A DNA stretch of 38,813 nt from Actinomycetales bacterium (lineage in GTDB: Bacteria; Actinomycetota; Actinomycetes; Actinomycetales; Dermatophilaceae), in NCBI GenBank assembly GCA_012729695.1, contig JAAYCP010000045.1, positions 1 through 38,813 on the forward strand, read 5' to 3'. The notes under the pieces were generated by a model that saw nothing but the letters and a program-made list of their open reading frames with translations, was not told where the DNA came from and searched no databases. Below are positions 16,440 through 28,187 of the stretch, one piece after another. The first letter of the stretch is position 1. Each line of letters begins with the position of its first letter. Both the position numbers and the translations under genes were made by a program.

Positions 16440-17375
16440 CTAGCCCCCCGACACATACGCTCGCGCGAGTGCCGCGCCGAGGCGGGCGTTGTGCCTGACC
16501 AGCGCGATGTTGGCCTGGAGGGAGCGGCCTTCGGTCAGCTCGACGATCCGCCCCAGCAGGTAGGGCGTGATGTCCTTGCCGCGGATACCGAGACGGTCGG
16601 AGTCCGCCAGGGCCGTGTCGATGAAGCCCTGCATCTCCTCGGCCGGGATCTCGTCGGACTCGGGCACCGGGTTCGCGACGACAACCCCACCGCTCAGCCC
16701 GAGGTCCCACTTGGCCCGCATGATAGCCGCCAGCTGCTCGGCTCCCCCGGCGTCGAGGTCGGCGACGGACATCGGCGCCTGGAAGCCGCTGCTGCGCGAG
16801 AAGAACGACGGGAACTCGCTCGACCCCACAGAGACGACCGGCACGCCAAGAGTCTCGAGCACCTCGAGGGTGCGACCGATGTCGAGGATCGACTTCACGC
16901 CGGCGCAGATGACCGCGACGTCGGTGCGGCCGAGCTCGGTGAGGTCGGCACTGACGTCCATGCTCGACTCGGCACCCTGGTGGACGCCGCCGAGGCCACC
17001 GGTCACGAAGACCCGTACCCCCGCCAGCGCGGCGAGACGCATCGTGCTCGCGACCGTCGTGGCCCCGTGGGCGCCTCGGGCCACCACATAGGGAAGGTCG
17101 CGCACGCTCACCTTCGACACCTCTGGGTGCGAGCCGAGCAGCTCGAGCTGGTCAGGGCTGAGCCCGATGCAGGGACGGCCGTCGAGGACAGCGATGGTGG
17201 CCGGGACGGCACCGCCATCGCGGATGATCTGCTCGACCTCGGTGGCCATGGCGACGTTGTCCGGGTAGGGCATCCCGTGGCTGATGATCGTCGACTCGAG
17301 GGCGACGACCGGTCCTCCGGTCGCGAGGGCATCGCGCACCTCGTCGCTGAGGCGGAGCATGGGGTGCAGGGACAT
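16440..17375 (-). CDS. psuG: Pseudouridine-5'-phosphate glycosidase
   Basis: 311 aa, full length for the family. The enzyme splits the C-C glycosidic bond of pseudouridine 5'-phosphate to uracil and ribose-5-phosphate. Characteristic segments: ALESTIISHGMPYP near the N-terminus with the catalytic Glu, the phosphate and metal loop GGVHQGAESSMDVSADL, and CAGVKSILDIGRTLE with the Schiff-base lysine. Its start shares one base with the psuK stop (TGATG), so the two are translated together. Kinase plus glycosidase make a complete pseudouridine salvage route. The pair is inserted between mazG and eno, which are separated by lpqU alone in mycobacteria. Confidence 0.96.
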   Translation of the reverse strand: MSLHPMLRLSDEVRDALATGGPVVALESTIISHGMPYPDNVAMATEVEQIIRDGGAVPATIAVLDGRPCIGLSPDQLELLGSHPEVSKVSVRDLPYVVARGAHGATTVASTMRLAALAGVRVFVTGGLGGVHQGAESSMDVSADLTELGRTDVAVICAGVKSILDIGRTLEVLETLGVPVVSVGSSEFPSFFSRSSGFQAPMSVADLDAGGAEQLAAIMRAKWDLGLSGGVVVANPVPESDEIPAEEMQGFIDTALADSDRLGIRGKDITPYLLGRIVELTEGRSLQANIALVRHNARLGAALARAYVSGG

Positions 17376-18343
17376 CAGTGGTCCTCTCTGTCACGGGGAT
17401 CGTCGGCATCGGGTGCGGTATGCCTGTTCGGCACGTCCGGTCGGTCAGGCATGTCAGTGAGCTCTGGTAGATCTGGCAGGTCGGCGAGATCGGTCGGCAC
17501 GGTGAGGTCGGAGCGCACCGTGCGCGCGGCGACCGCGTTGCCGAAGGCGACCGCAACCTCGAGGTCGGCGCCACGCACGAGGGCGTGGATGAGGCCGGCG
17601 GTCGCCGAGTCACCGGCACCGGTGACGTCGCGTACCTCCTCCGGCGGCACCACGGCAGCCGGGACGTCCACTGGGTCCACGCCAGGGCCACGGAGCAGCC
17701 GACTGCCGGCGAGCCCACGCCGGACGCAGATGTTGGCCGCGATCGAGTGCGGGTCCAGCAGCTCGGTGAGCGCCGCATACTCGTCCTGGTTGGGAGTCAT
17801 GAGGTGGGCCGGGTATGCGGGGGTGAGCCCGGCGAGCCGCCGCGCCTTGACCACACTCACCGGCTCGATGGTGACAAGTGCTCCCGCCGCCACCGCCTGG
17901 TCGAGGGCGGCTCCGAGGACGGGGATCGGCAGGTTGGCGTCGAGCACGACGTGGCGCACGCCCTCGAGCTGGAGGTCGGCGACGTGCTCCACCGTCATGG
18001 TGTCGAGAGCGGCGAAGTCGGAGACCGCCACCGAGAGGGAGCCGTCCGTGTCGAGTGTGGCGACATAGGTCGCGGTGCGCTCGGCGTCGTGGAGGACGCC
18101 GGAGACGTCGACCCCCGTGAGTGCGGTCTCGGCGAGGACGAGTCGGCCGAAGGCGTCGTCGGCGACCCGGCTCACGAGCCGTACGTTCGTGCCCAGTCGG
18201 GCAAGGGTCTCGGCGATGTTCCTGCCCACGCCGCCAGGGCTGGCGCTCACGATTCCCGGGTTGCTCGTTTCTGGAATGAGGGATGCGCTGCTGGTCGCCT
18301 TGAGGTCGATGGCGCTCGCCCCGACGACGACGACCTCAGTCAT
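17375..18343 (-). CDS. psuK: PfkB-family carbohydrate kinase, probable pseudouridine kinase
   Basis: 322 aa. The ribokinase-like fold is evident: GGVGRNIAETLARLG (37-51) is PfkB signature 1, and DVTGAGDSATAG (239-250) is signature 2 with catalytic Asp245. The overlap with psuG makes pseudouridine the likely substrate (ATP-dependent 5'-phosphorylation), although the fold alone does not show it. The last 40 residues are an unusual acidic, Pro-rich tail with repeated short units such as TDLADLPDLPELTD, beyond the normal end of the domain. ATG 18343 has AGGAG upstream and overlaps the mazG stop by 8 bp, so mazG-psuK-psuG are coupled. Confidence 0.9.
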   Translation of the reverse strand: MTEVVVVGASAIDLKATSSASLIPETSNPGIVSASPGGVGRNIAETLARLGTNVRLVSRVADDAFGRLVLAETALTGVDVSGVLHDAERTATYVATLDTDGSLSVAVSDFAALDTMTVEHVADLQLEGVRHVVLDANLPIPVLGAALDQAVAAGALVTIEPVSVVKARRLAGLTPAYPAHLMTPNQDEYAALTELLDPHSIAANICVRRGLAGSRLLRGPGVDPVDVPAAVVPPEEVRDVTGAGDSATAGLIHALVRGADLEVAVAFGNAVAARTVRSDLTVPTDLADLPDLPELTDMPDRPDVPNRHTAPDADDPRDREDH

Positions 18344-19403
18344 CGGTGTGCTCCTGGCTCGACTCTGCGACAGCCTCCGGGGAGCCGCTGTGCGCGGTGT
18401 CCGACGCCTCCGCATCCCTCAGCGCCGGCCTGGCGCTCAGGGCGACCCGGTGCAGTGCAGCGGCGGCATGCTCGCGGGCGGCAGCCAGATCGGCGAGAGC
18501 CTGGCCCAGGTCGACCTCGGCCGCCTCGTCGGTGACGAGGTGGCGACGGCGCACCCGCGCAGCGACCTTGTCGGCCGCGAGCTCGACCGGAAGGTGGGGC
18601 GAGATGCCGTGGAGCAGGTCCTCATCCGCCGCGGCGCCGACGCCCGAGGCGGCCCGCTCGGCCGCCTTGATCTGCTCCCAGGCCTGCTCGACCTGCTCCG
18701 GAGAGCTGGCGTCGCCATCGGCGAAGACGTGCGGGTGGCGGCGCACGAGCTTCTCGACGAGGTGCCCGGCGACATCATCGATGTCGAATCCGTCTGCCGC
18801 CTCCGCGGCCACACGGGAGTGGAAGACGACCTGGAGGAGCACGTCCCCGAGCTCCTCGGCGAGGTGGGCCATGTCACCGGACTCGATGGCATCGATCGTC
18901 TCGTAGACCTCCTCGACCAGGTAGGGCGCGAGGGAGTCGTGAGTCTGCTCGGCGTCCCACGGGCAGCCGCCCGGCGAGCGCAGCCGGTCCATCGCAGCAA
19001 CGACGTCGAGGAGGCGGGCGCCGGGGACGTCCCACGAGCCGAGAAGGACCTCGACGTCGGGCGCATCGGGGCGGCTGGAGACCTCGGTGGCGATGGCGTC
19101 GGTGAGACCCGGGTCGCCGTCGCCGGACACGACCCAGAGGACGTCCTCGGTGACAGCCCGACTCACCAGCTCGCGGGCGCGCGATGCGGTGGGAGAGGCA
19201 GACGATCCGGGCTCCCCGCCGGTCTCTCCCGGATCATCGAGGATCTCGACGGTCAGCCCTGCCTCGCCGAGCGCCGAGACGACAGGGTCATCAGGGTCGC
19301 CGGCGAGCCGGGTACCCGTCTGCTCGACGAGGCGCCATGCGCTCGCGCTGAGGAGGCCCGGCGCGACGCGCGGGCTCGTGGCGAGCAGGATGAGTCTGGG
19401 CAC
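18336..19403 (-). CDS. mazG: Nucleoside triphosphate pyrophosphohydrolase MazG
   Basis: 355 aa from GTG 19403. The MazG domain begins near residue 137: RLRSPGGCPWDAEQTHDSL, then EEVYE (164-168) and AEELGDVL with Asp187, giving the EExxE...ExxD metal-binding arrangement. MazG enzymes remove non-canonical or oxidised NTPs and can lower ppGpp indirectly. The first 130 residues are a separate actinobacterial N-terminal domain (starting PRLILLATSPRVAPG) that precedes MazG in mycobacteria too. The start is placed 19 bp after the stop of the lipoprotein gene; a longer frame to 19484 would overlap that gene. The ribosome site is weak, consistent with coupling. Confidence 0.92.
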   Translation of the reverse strand: MPRLILLATSPRVAPGLLSASAWRLVEQTGTRLAGDPDDPVVSALGEAGLTVEILDDPGETGGEPGSSASPTASRARELVSRAVTEDVLWVVSGDGDPGLTDAIATEVSSRPDAPDVEVLLGSWDVPGARLLDVVAAMDRLRSPGGCPWDAEQTHDSLAPYLVEEVYETIDAIESGDMAHLAEELGDVLLQVVFHSRVAAEAADGFDIDDVAGHLVEKLVRRHPHVFADGDASSPEQVEQAWEQIKAAERAASGVGAAADEDLLHGISPHLPVELAADKVAARVRRRHLVTDEAAEVDLGQALADLAAAREHAAAALHRVALSARPALRDAEASDTAHSGSPEAVAESSQEHTDD

Positions 19404-19422
19404 TGGCCGGTCAGGCGCCGGC

Positions 19423-19899
19423 TCAGTCGGCAGGGCTCGCGATCCAGTCAGCCGTCTGCGGGATGACCTCCACCCGCTCGGCATCGAAGCTGCCGTAGCG
19501 CGGGTTCACCTCGACATCGAGCTCGAGGAGACGGGAGGTGATCTCGTTGAAGTCCTCCTCGGTCATCTTCCCGATGGCGAGGTCGAGCTTCGTCAGGTCG
19601 ATGACGTAGGGAACCGGGCCGTCGATGTCGGCGAGGGTGGAGCGCGCAGCCGCATCGGTGATCACGACGTCCCGCTCACCCAGGACGTCGAGGACGGTCG
19701 GCGCGATGATGAGCCGGGTCAGGAGGTCCTGCGCCTCCATCGGGCGCGACGCATACTGCGCGATCTGGTCGCTCGCCTCCTGCAGCCCGGACCGGGTGAT
19801 CCTGTGCCCGTCGACGATCGCGGCGGTGTCAGCCGTTCCGCAACCGGACAGGAGCAGCGCTGCGCCGGCGGCAGCGACGAGCAGGCGTGGAGTCTTCAC
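19423..19899 (-). CDS. SurA N-domain-like lipoprotein
   Basis: 158 aa. A lipoprotein signal peptide is clear: a basic start, a hydrophobic core and lipobox LLLSGC with the lipidated Cys20. The next part, AAIVDGHRITRSGLQEASDQIAQY, matches the N-terminal helix pattern of SurA/PrsA-type peptidyl-prolyl isomerase chaperones, but no parvulin catalytic domain follows. It is probably a surface-exposed chaperone-like or binding lipoprotein. It sits 61 bp after mfd and 19 bp before mazG. Mycobacteria also have a lipoprotein (lpqU) in this cluster but after mazG, and I see no clear relationship between the two. Confidence 0.85.
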   Translation of the reverse strand: MKTPRLLVAAAGAALLLSGCGTADTAAIVDGHRITRSGLQEASDQIAQYASRPMEAQDLLTRLIIAPTVLDVLGERDVVITDAAARSTLADIDGPVPYVIDLTKLDLAIGKMTEEDFNEITSRLLELDVEVNPRYGSFDAERVEVIPQTADWIASPAD

Positions 19900-19960
19900 T
19901 GAGCGGTCCCTTCTCCCAGGCGGGGCCTGGTCGGTGCACTTCGAGCATTCAACGGGTCAA

Positions 19961-23605
<3,645 letters not shown>

Positions 23606-23674
23606 GAGACCTCCTTCATTGGTGTCGATCCGACGGTCAGCACGGACAAGAGAAGGGTTCCCTTGGGGAGTGGG

Positions 23675-23699
23675 CCCTTCCCTCCCCCGGAGAGAAGGG
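23675..23699 (-). terminator. Hairpin terminator after pth
   Basis: An 11-position stem (23675-23685 with 23689-23699, one C-A mismatch) with a 3-nt loop starts 6 bp after the pth stop. It nearly repeats the hairpin at 8273-8296. Confidence 0.65.
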
Positions 23700-23705
23700 G
23701 CGCCC

Positions 23706-24305
23706 TCATCTGGGTGAGTGGAATCGCTGCTGGGCGACGAGCAGGCCCTGCTGTGCCAACACCTCGACGGCGTCCGCTGCTTCCCCGAGGAGGAAGGGCA
23801 GCTCGGCCCGCTCGTCCTTGGAGAAGTCGCGGAGCACGTAGTCGGCGGGGTCCATCCGTCCCGGCGGGCGGCCGATGCCGACGCGCACCCGCAGGTAGTC
23901 CCGGGTCCCCAGCGTCTTGCTGATCGACCGCAGGCCGTTGTGACCACCCTCGCCGCCGCCGAGCTTGAGACGCACCTGGCCGGCGTCGATATCGAGCTCG
24001 TCGTGGATGACGATGAGCCGGTCCGGCCCGGCGCCGAAGAAGCTCAGCAGCGCCTTGACCGGGCCGCCGGACTCGTTCATGTACGAGTGCGGGACCGCGA
24101 TGACCGCAGCGGGGCCGGGCCGTCCGTCAACGGTCCCCAACCGGACCTGAGCCGCGCTGGCCCTGGCCTTGTGCGCACGCAGGGGCGACGCATACCGACT
24201 CGACAGCTCGCCGACGACCATGGCGCCGACGTTGTGACGGTTGCCCGCATAGCGGTCGCCGGGATTGCCGAGCCCGACGACGACCCAGGGGGCGTTGTCG
24301 CTCAT
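23706..24305 (-). CDS. pth: Peptidyl-tRNA hydrolase
   Basis: 199 aa. It recycles tRNA from prematurely released peptidyl-tRNA. Recognisable segments are VVVGLGNPGDRYAGNRHNVG with catalytic His24, VPHSYMNESGGPV, VIHDELDIDAGQVRLK with the conserved Asp, and GGEGGHNGLRSI. The ATG at 24305, with GAGGAAGAC upstream, gives the normal family N-terminus; the frame stays open to 24431, but that would run through the strong rplY terminator at 24389-24427, so the short form is preferred. The rplY-pth order matches mycobacteria. Confidence 0.96.
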   Translation of the reverse strand: MSDNAPWVVVGLGNPGDRYAGNRHNVGAMVVGELSSRYASPLRAHKARASAAQVRLGTVDGRPGPAAVIAVPHSYMNESGGPVKALLSFFGAGPDRLIVIHDELDIDAGQVRLKLGGGEGGHNGLRSISKTLGTRDYLRVRVGIGRPPGRMDPADYVLRDFSKDERAELPFLLGEAADAVEVLAQQGLLVAQQRFHSPR

Positions 24306-24388
24306 GTCTTCCTCGCCTCGATCGGCTCGTTGGTATGCGGGGGTCGGCTCCTCCTGCGGCCGTCCGGTGAGGCGGCCGTACAGGCGGG

Positions 24389-24427
24389 CGAGGGGTCCCG
24401 GACGCCGGTGGCGTTCGGGACCCCTCG
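24389..24427 (-). terminator. Strong hairpin terminator after rplY
   Basis: A 12-bp perfect stem (24389-24400 with 24416-24427; core GAGGGGTCCCG), one mismatch, five more pairs and a 3-nt loop. It starts 28 bp after the rplY stop. Confidence 0.85.
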
Positions 24428-24455
24428 ACATCGTGCTGGCGAAAGAGGTCGTGGA

Positions 24456-25124
24456 CTACTCCGCCTGCTCGCCCTCGGCCGCCGGGGCCTCCTGGGCCGC
24501 GGGGGCCTCGGCCGGAGCCTCGGGCGCCTCCTGCTCCATGCCCGCTGCCTCCTCGGCCTCGGAGAGCTCGGCCTCGAGCGCCTCCTCGGAGATCATCGCG
24601 GTGATGTTGATGACGAGCGCCTCCTCGTCCATCGCGAGCGCGGAGCCCTGCGGCAGGACGACGTCCTTGGCCAGGATCTGGGTGCCGGCCGGCAGACCCT
24701 CGATGGAGACGGAGACCGACTCGGGGATGTCGGTGGCCTCGGCCTCGACCTGGATGGTCGGGTGGTCGACGGTGACGACGGTGTCCGGACCGGCCTCGCC
24801 CTCGACGTGCAGCGGAATGTCGACGACGACCTTCTCGCCCTTGCGGACGATGACGAGGTCGACGTGCTCGATGATCGGCTTGATGGCGTCGCGCTGGACG
24901 TCCTTCGCGAGCGCGAGCTTCTCGTCACCGTCGAGGACGATGGTGAGCAGGGCGTTCGGGTTCTTCAGGGCCATCATCGTGTCGTGGCCCGGCAGGGTGA
25001 TGTGGATCGGGTCGGCTCCGTGGCCGTACATGACCGCAGGGATCTTGTGGTCGCGGCGGATCTTGCGGGCCGCGCCCTTGCCGAACTGGGTGCGCTTCTC
25101 AGCGTTGAGCGTGAGGTCGGACAT
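24456..25124 (-). CDS. rplY: 50S ribosomal protein L25, CTC (long) form
   Basis: 222 aa. The N-terminal 95 residues are the 5S-rRNA-binding L25 domain (LNAEKRTQFGKGAARKIRR, VMYGHGADPIHITLPGH). The next 90 are the CTC/TL5 beta domain (VVDIPLHVEGEA, then AEATDIPESVSVSIEGL). The C-terminus is an acidic Ala/Glu tail rich in EAPAEAPAA-type repeats, common in actinobacterial L25. ATG 25124 has GAGGAG upstream; the longer frame to 25385 has no L25 similarity. Upstream lies a 324-bp leader region and downstream a strong terminator, so it may be a single-gene transcript. Confidence 0.96.
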   Translation of the reverse strand: MSDLTLNAEKRTQFGKGAARKIRRDHKIPAVMYGHGADPIHITLPGHDTMMALKNPNALLTIVLDGDEKLALAKDVQRDAIKPIIEHVDLVIVRKGEKVVVDIPLHVEGEAGPDTVVTVDHPTIQVEAEATDIPESVSVSIEGLPAGTQILAKDVVLPQGSALAMDEEALVINITAMISEEALEAELSEAEEAAGMEQEAPEAPAEAPAAQEAPAAEGEQAE

Positions 25125-25448
25125 GACTGGGGACTCCTCGTGGGGCAGGTCAATCGAGCGTCGAATGGATGGACATCGGTTGAAGGTGAGCTCCACCATG
25201 GAGCTCGGGCGGTGGCCTCGACGCGGGGCGCGGCACGATGACGGGCGCCGGGGGCGACCTGGGGAGGTCGGCACGTCGGCCACCGCGTCGATCACGGACG
25301 CGCTCGTAGCTTCAGGTCCTGCGGACCGGCCCTCGTGCAGCGTCCCTCGCCGAGGCAACCCAGTCAGTCTAGGGGAGGGCCCCACCTGCCACGAAATCGC
25401 CTATGGGCTGGAGCTCCGCTCGCCTCAGAGCGCTCCTCGGCGCTGGTC
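25125..25448. other. 324-bp region between the EamA and rplY genes
   Basis: No gene is visible. A perfect 7-bp hairpin, GAGCTCC/GGAGCTC with a 5-nt loop (25188-25206), lies 64 bp upstream of rplY. On the minus strand a possible -10 hexamer TAGACT (plus-strand 25367-25372) would give an rplY leader of over 200 nt, but its -35 is poor. A structured leader is possible; I do not recognise a known ribosomal-protein leader. Confidence 0.4.
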
Positions 25449-26444
25449 TCAGTGCGCCGGCGTCGGGTGGCGCTCGATGAGCTCCTCGGCGTTCGGCTCC
25501 ACGTTCGGCTCCCCCTCCGACGCGAGGAACGCAGCACGCTCCCCGAGCCGGACGGCCACCACACCGGCGAGGATGAACGCGCCACCGAGCAGCTGGATCG
25601 GCCGCGGCAGCTCGCCGAGGAGCAGCCAGGCGAAGCCGATCGCGAAGAGCACCTCGGTCAGGCCGATGAAGGACGCCAGCGTCGAGCCGAGCTGGCGGGC
25701 ACCCATGATCGCGAGGACGTATGCGAGGGCCGCCGCGATCAGGATGAGCTCACCGAAGGCGACCCACGCAGGGGTCTGCGCTCCAAGGAGCGTGACCGTG
25801 CCCGAGCCGGCGCTCATCGGGAGGACCTGCACCAGCCCGAGAACCCCGAGCGCGACGGCGCCGGTCCCCAGGCCGAGGCACGCGAAGGCGATGCTCGGGA
25901 TCGGGTTCGGCCGGCCCGCGAGGATGAAGTGACCCGCGAGGCCGAAGGCTGCGACAAGGCCCCAGGCGACCCCGACGAGGTCCGGCCGGACGGCCCCGGT
26001 GATGTCGAGCACGAAGACCAGCCCGCCGATCGCGAGCGCCATGCCGAGCAAGGTGAGCCGGTGCGGGCGCACCCGGGTGAGGAACCACACGACGAGGACG
26101 ACGATCACGACGCCGAGGAACTCCAGCAGCAGCGCCACCCCCACGGGGAGCCGCTCGACCGCCTGGAAGTAGCCGAGCTGAGCCAGCCCGACAGCGAGCA
26201 GACCGTAGGCGATGACGAGCGGCACGTTGCGTCGCACGCTCTGCCACTGGCGCACGAGGGGGCCGATCGCGAACGGCAGCAGCGCCATCGACGCCCCGAC
26301 CATGCGGATGAACACGACGAGGGTCGGCGTCCAGCCGGCCTCGATGAGGGACTTCGCGAAGGGGCCGGAGGTGCCGAAGGCGGCGGCCGCCAGCAGCGCA
26401 GCGATCAGCCCGGAACCGAACTGACGGCGGACGGCCTCGACCAT
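25449..26444 (-). CDS. EamA/DMT-family transporter
   Basis: 331 aa with ten hydrophobic helices in two five-helix halves, the EamA (drug/metabolite transporter) duplication. The first half opens AALLAAAAFGTSGPFAKSL and contains FIRMVGASMALLPF; the second half contains IGLTEVLFAIGFAWLLLGE, a typical EamA end-of-repeat motif. The last 30 residues are hydrophilic. The substrate cannot be predicted; family members export amino acids, purines or other metabolites. ATG 26444 has AAAGGA 7 bp upstream. It is divergent from the CGNR zinc-finger gene (120-bp gap), a possible regulator. Confidence 0.9.
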   Translation of the reverse strand: MVEAVRRQFGSGLIAALLAAAAFGTSGPFAKSLIEAGWTPTLVVFIRMVGASMALLPFAIGPLVRQWQSVRRNVPLVIAYGLLAVGLAQLGYFQAVERLPVGVALLLEFLGVVIVVLVVWFLTRVRPHRLTLLGMALAIGGLVFVLDITGAVRPDLVGVAWGLVAAFGLAGHFILAGRPNPIPSIAFACLGLGTGAVALGVLGLVQVLPMSAGSGTVTLLGAQTPAWVAFGELILIAAALAYVLAIMGARQLGSTLASFIGLTEVLFAIGFAWLLLGELPRPIQLLGGAFILAGVVAVRLGERAAFLASEGEPNVEPNAEELIERHPTPAH

Positions 26445-26563
26445 GGCGAAGTCCTTTCGAGGGAGGTGCTCCACGGGAGACCACGACGTCTCAGGGACAG
26501 GATGTCAGGAGCAAAGTAGAGTGTTGGTCGTGACGCTACTCCTCGAGACCGTCAGGAGTCAAC

Positions 26564-27157
26564 GTGGCTTTCACTCATGACACAGAGGTCGCCCTCCGCT
26601 ATGCGGCGACCCTGGTCAACACGATGCCCACGGACACCCGTCCCGAGGGCCTGCCCACCGTGGCCGTGCTCATCGCGCAGCTGGAGGAGTGGGACTGGAC
26701 CGGCAGGATGCCCACGACGGTCGAGGAGCTCGAGACCGTCCAGCGGGTGCGCTCACGCCTCCGGGAGTACTGGGACGGGGACCTCGAGCACGCGGTCGAG
26801 ATCACCAATGCCCTCCTGCACGACGGGCAGGCCAGGCCCAGGCTCGTCAATCACGAGCCGCTCGGCTGGCACGTCCACGCCACCGAGGATGACGCTCCGC
26901 TGGCCTACCGCATCGCGGTCGACACGGCCATGGCGATGATCGATGTCATCCGCGCCGACGAGCTCGACCGTCTCAAAGTGTGCGAGGCCTCGGACTGCGA
27001 CGACGTCTACGTCGACCTCTCCCGCAACCGCTCCCGCAAGTTCTGCGACGGGACGTGCGGAAACAACGCCAACGTCGCGGCCTACCGGGCCCGGAAGGCG
27101 GCGAAGGCCAGATCCCGTGGTGGTCGGCGCGGATCGCGCTCGAACGCTTCGAGCTAG
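26564..27157 (+). CDS. ABATE/CGNR zinc-finger family protein, probable regulator
   Basis: 197 aa from GTG 26564. The N-terminal ABATE-type domain (RYAATLVNTMP, residues 12-22) is followed by a C-terminal zinc finger with Cys140, Cys145, Cys161 and Cys165 in VCEASDCDDVYVDLSRN and FCDGTCGNN. The defining CGNR tetrad is CGNN here (165-168), followed by the usual ANVAAYRARK. A basic Arg/Ser-rich tail closes the protein. These proteins are thought to be DNA-binding stress-related regulators. It is divergent from the EamA transporter and convergent with prs, 4 bp between stops. Confidence 0.9.
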   Translation: MAFTHDTEVALRYAATLVNTMPTDTRPEGLPTVAVLIAQLEEWDWTGRMPTTVEELETVQRVRSRLREYWDGDLEHAVEITNALLHDGQARPRLVNHEPLGWHVHATEDDAPLAYRIAVDTAMAMIDVIRADELDRLKVCEASDCDDVYVDLSRNRSRKFCDGTCGNNANVAAYRARKAAKARSRGGRRGSRSNASS

Positions 27158-27161
27158 TCGC

Positions 27162-28187
27162 TCAGGCGTTCCCGTCGAACATCGACGTCACCGAGCCGTC
27201 CTCGAAGACCTCCTTGACCGCCCGGGAGATGAGCGGAGCGATCGAGAGAGTGGTGAGGGTGTCGAACCGGCACTCGGGCGCGATCGGCAGCGTGTTCGTC
27301 ACGATGATCTCCTGAGCCGCGCAGGCCATGAGCCGCTCCTTCGCAGGCCCGGAAAGGATCGCGTGGGTCGCAGCGATGACGACACCTGCCGCACCGTCCT
27401 TCATGAGCGCGTCGGCAGCCTTGGTGATGGTGCCGCCGGTGTCGATCATGTCGTCGACGAGGACACAGAGCCGACCGGCGACCTCACCGACGACCCGGTT
27501 CGCTGCCGACTCGTTGGGCCGGTTGATGTCACGGGTCTTGTGGATGAACGCCAGCGGCGCACCACCGAGGCGCCTCGACCACTGCTCGGCGACCTTGATC
27601 CGGCCGGCGTCCGGGGAGACGATCGCGAGCTCCTGGTCGCCGTACTTCTCCTGGACGTAGTCGGTGAGGATCGGCAGGGCCATGAGGTGGTCGACCGGCC
27701 CGTCGAAGAAGCCCTGGATCTGCGCCGTGTGGAGATCGACCGCCATGAGCCGGTCGGCACCGGCCGCGGCGAACAGGTCGGCGATGAGCCGCGCCGAGAT
27801 CGGCTCGCGACCACGGTGCTTCTTGTCCTGACGCGCGTACCCGTAGAACGGCAGCACGACGGTGATCCGCTTCGCCGAAGCACGCTTGAGCGCGTCGATC
27901 ATGAGCAGGTGCTCCATGATCGACTCGTTGATCGGCGCCGTGTGGCTCTGGATGACGAAGGCGTCGCAGCCGCGGACCGACTCCTCGTAGCGGACGTAGA
28001 TCTCGCCGTTGGCGAAGTCGTAGGCGCTCGTCGGCACCAGATCGGTCCCGAGCGCCGCCGCGACGTCCCGGGCCAGGTCCGGGTGCGCACGACCGGAGAA
28101 GACCATGAGGTTCTTCTTCGTGCGCTTCCGGATCCCGTGCCGGCGATCCTTGTGCTTGCCCGCCTTGTCGGCGCCACCCTTGCTCAC
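27162..28187 (-). CDS. prs: Ribose-phosphate pyrophosphokinase (PRPP synthetase)
   Basis: 341 aa. It makes PRPP from ribose-5-phosphate and ATP for nucleotide, His and Trp synthesis. Hallmarks: FANGEIYVRYEESVRG, LPFYGYARQDKKHRGREPISARL with the ATP flexible loop, VDLHTAQIQGFF, and the PRPP loop CVLVDDMIDTGGTI. The first 25 residues form a basic extension (Lys/Arg-rich) before the usual start at NLMVFSGRAHPDLA. The GTG at 28187 overlaps the glmU stop by 4 bp (GTGA), giving coupled translation. glmU-prs is a conserved actinobacterial pair linking UDP-GlcNAc and PRPP supply. Confidence 0.97.
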   Translation of the reverse strand: MSKGGADKAGKHKDRRHGIRKRTKKNLMVFSGRAHPDLARDVAAALGTDLVPTSAYDFANGEIYVRYEESVRGCDAFVIQSHTAPINESIMEHLLMIDALKRASAKRITVVLPFYGYARQDKKHRGREPISARLIADLFAAAGADRLMAVDLHTAQIQGFFDGPVDHLMALPILTDYVQEKYGDQELAIVSPDAGRIKVAEQWSRRLGGAPLAFIHKTRDINRPNESAANRVVGEVAGRLCVLVDDMIDTGGTITKAADALMKDGAAGVVIAATHAILSGPAKERLMACAAQEIIVTNTLPIAPECRFDTLTTLSIAPLISRAVKEVFEDGSVTSMFDGNA

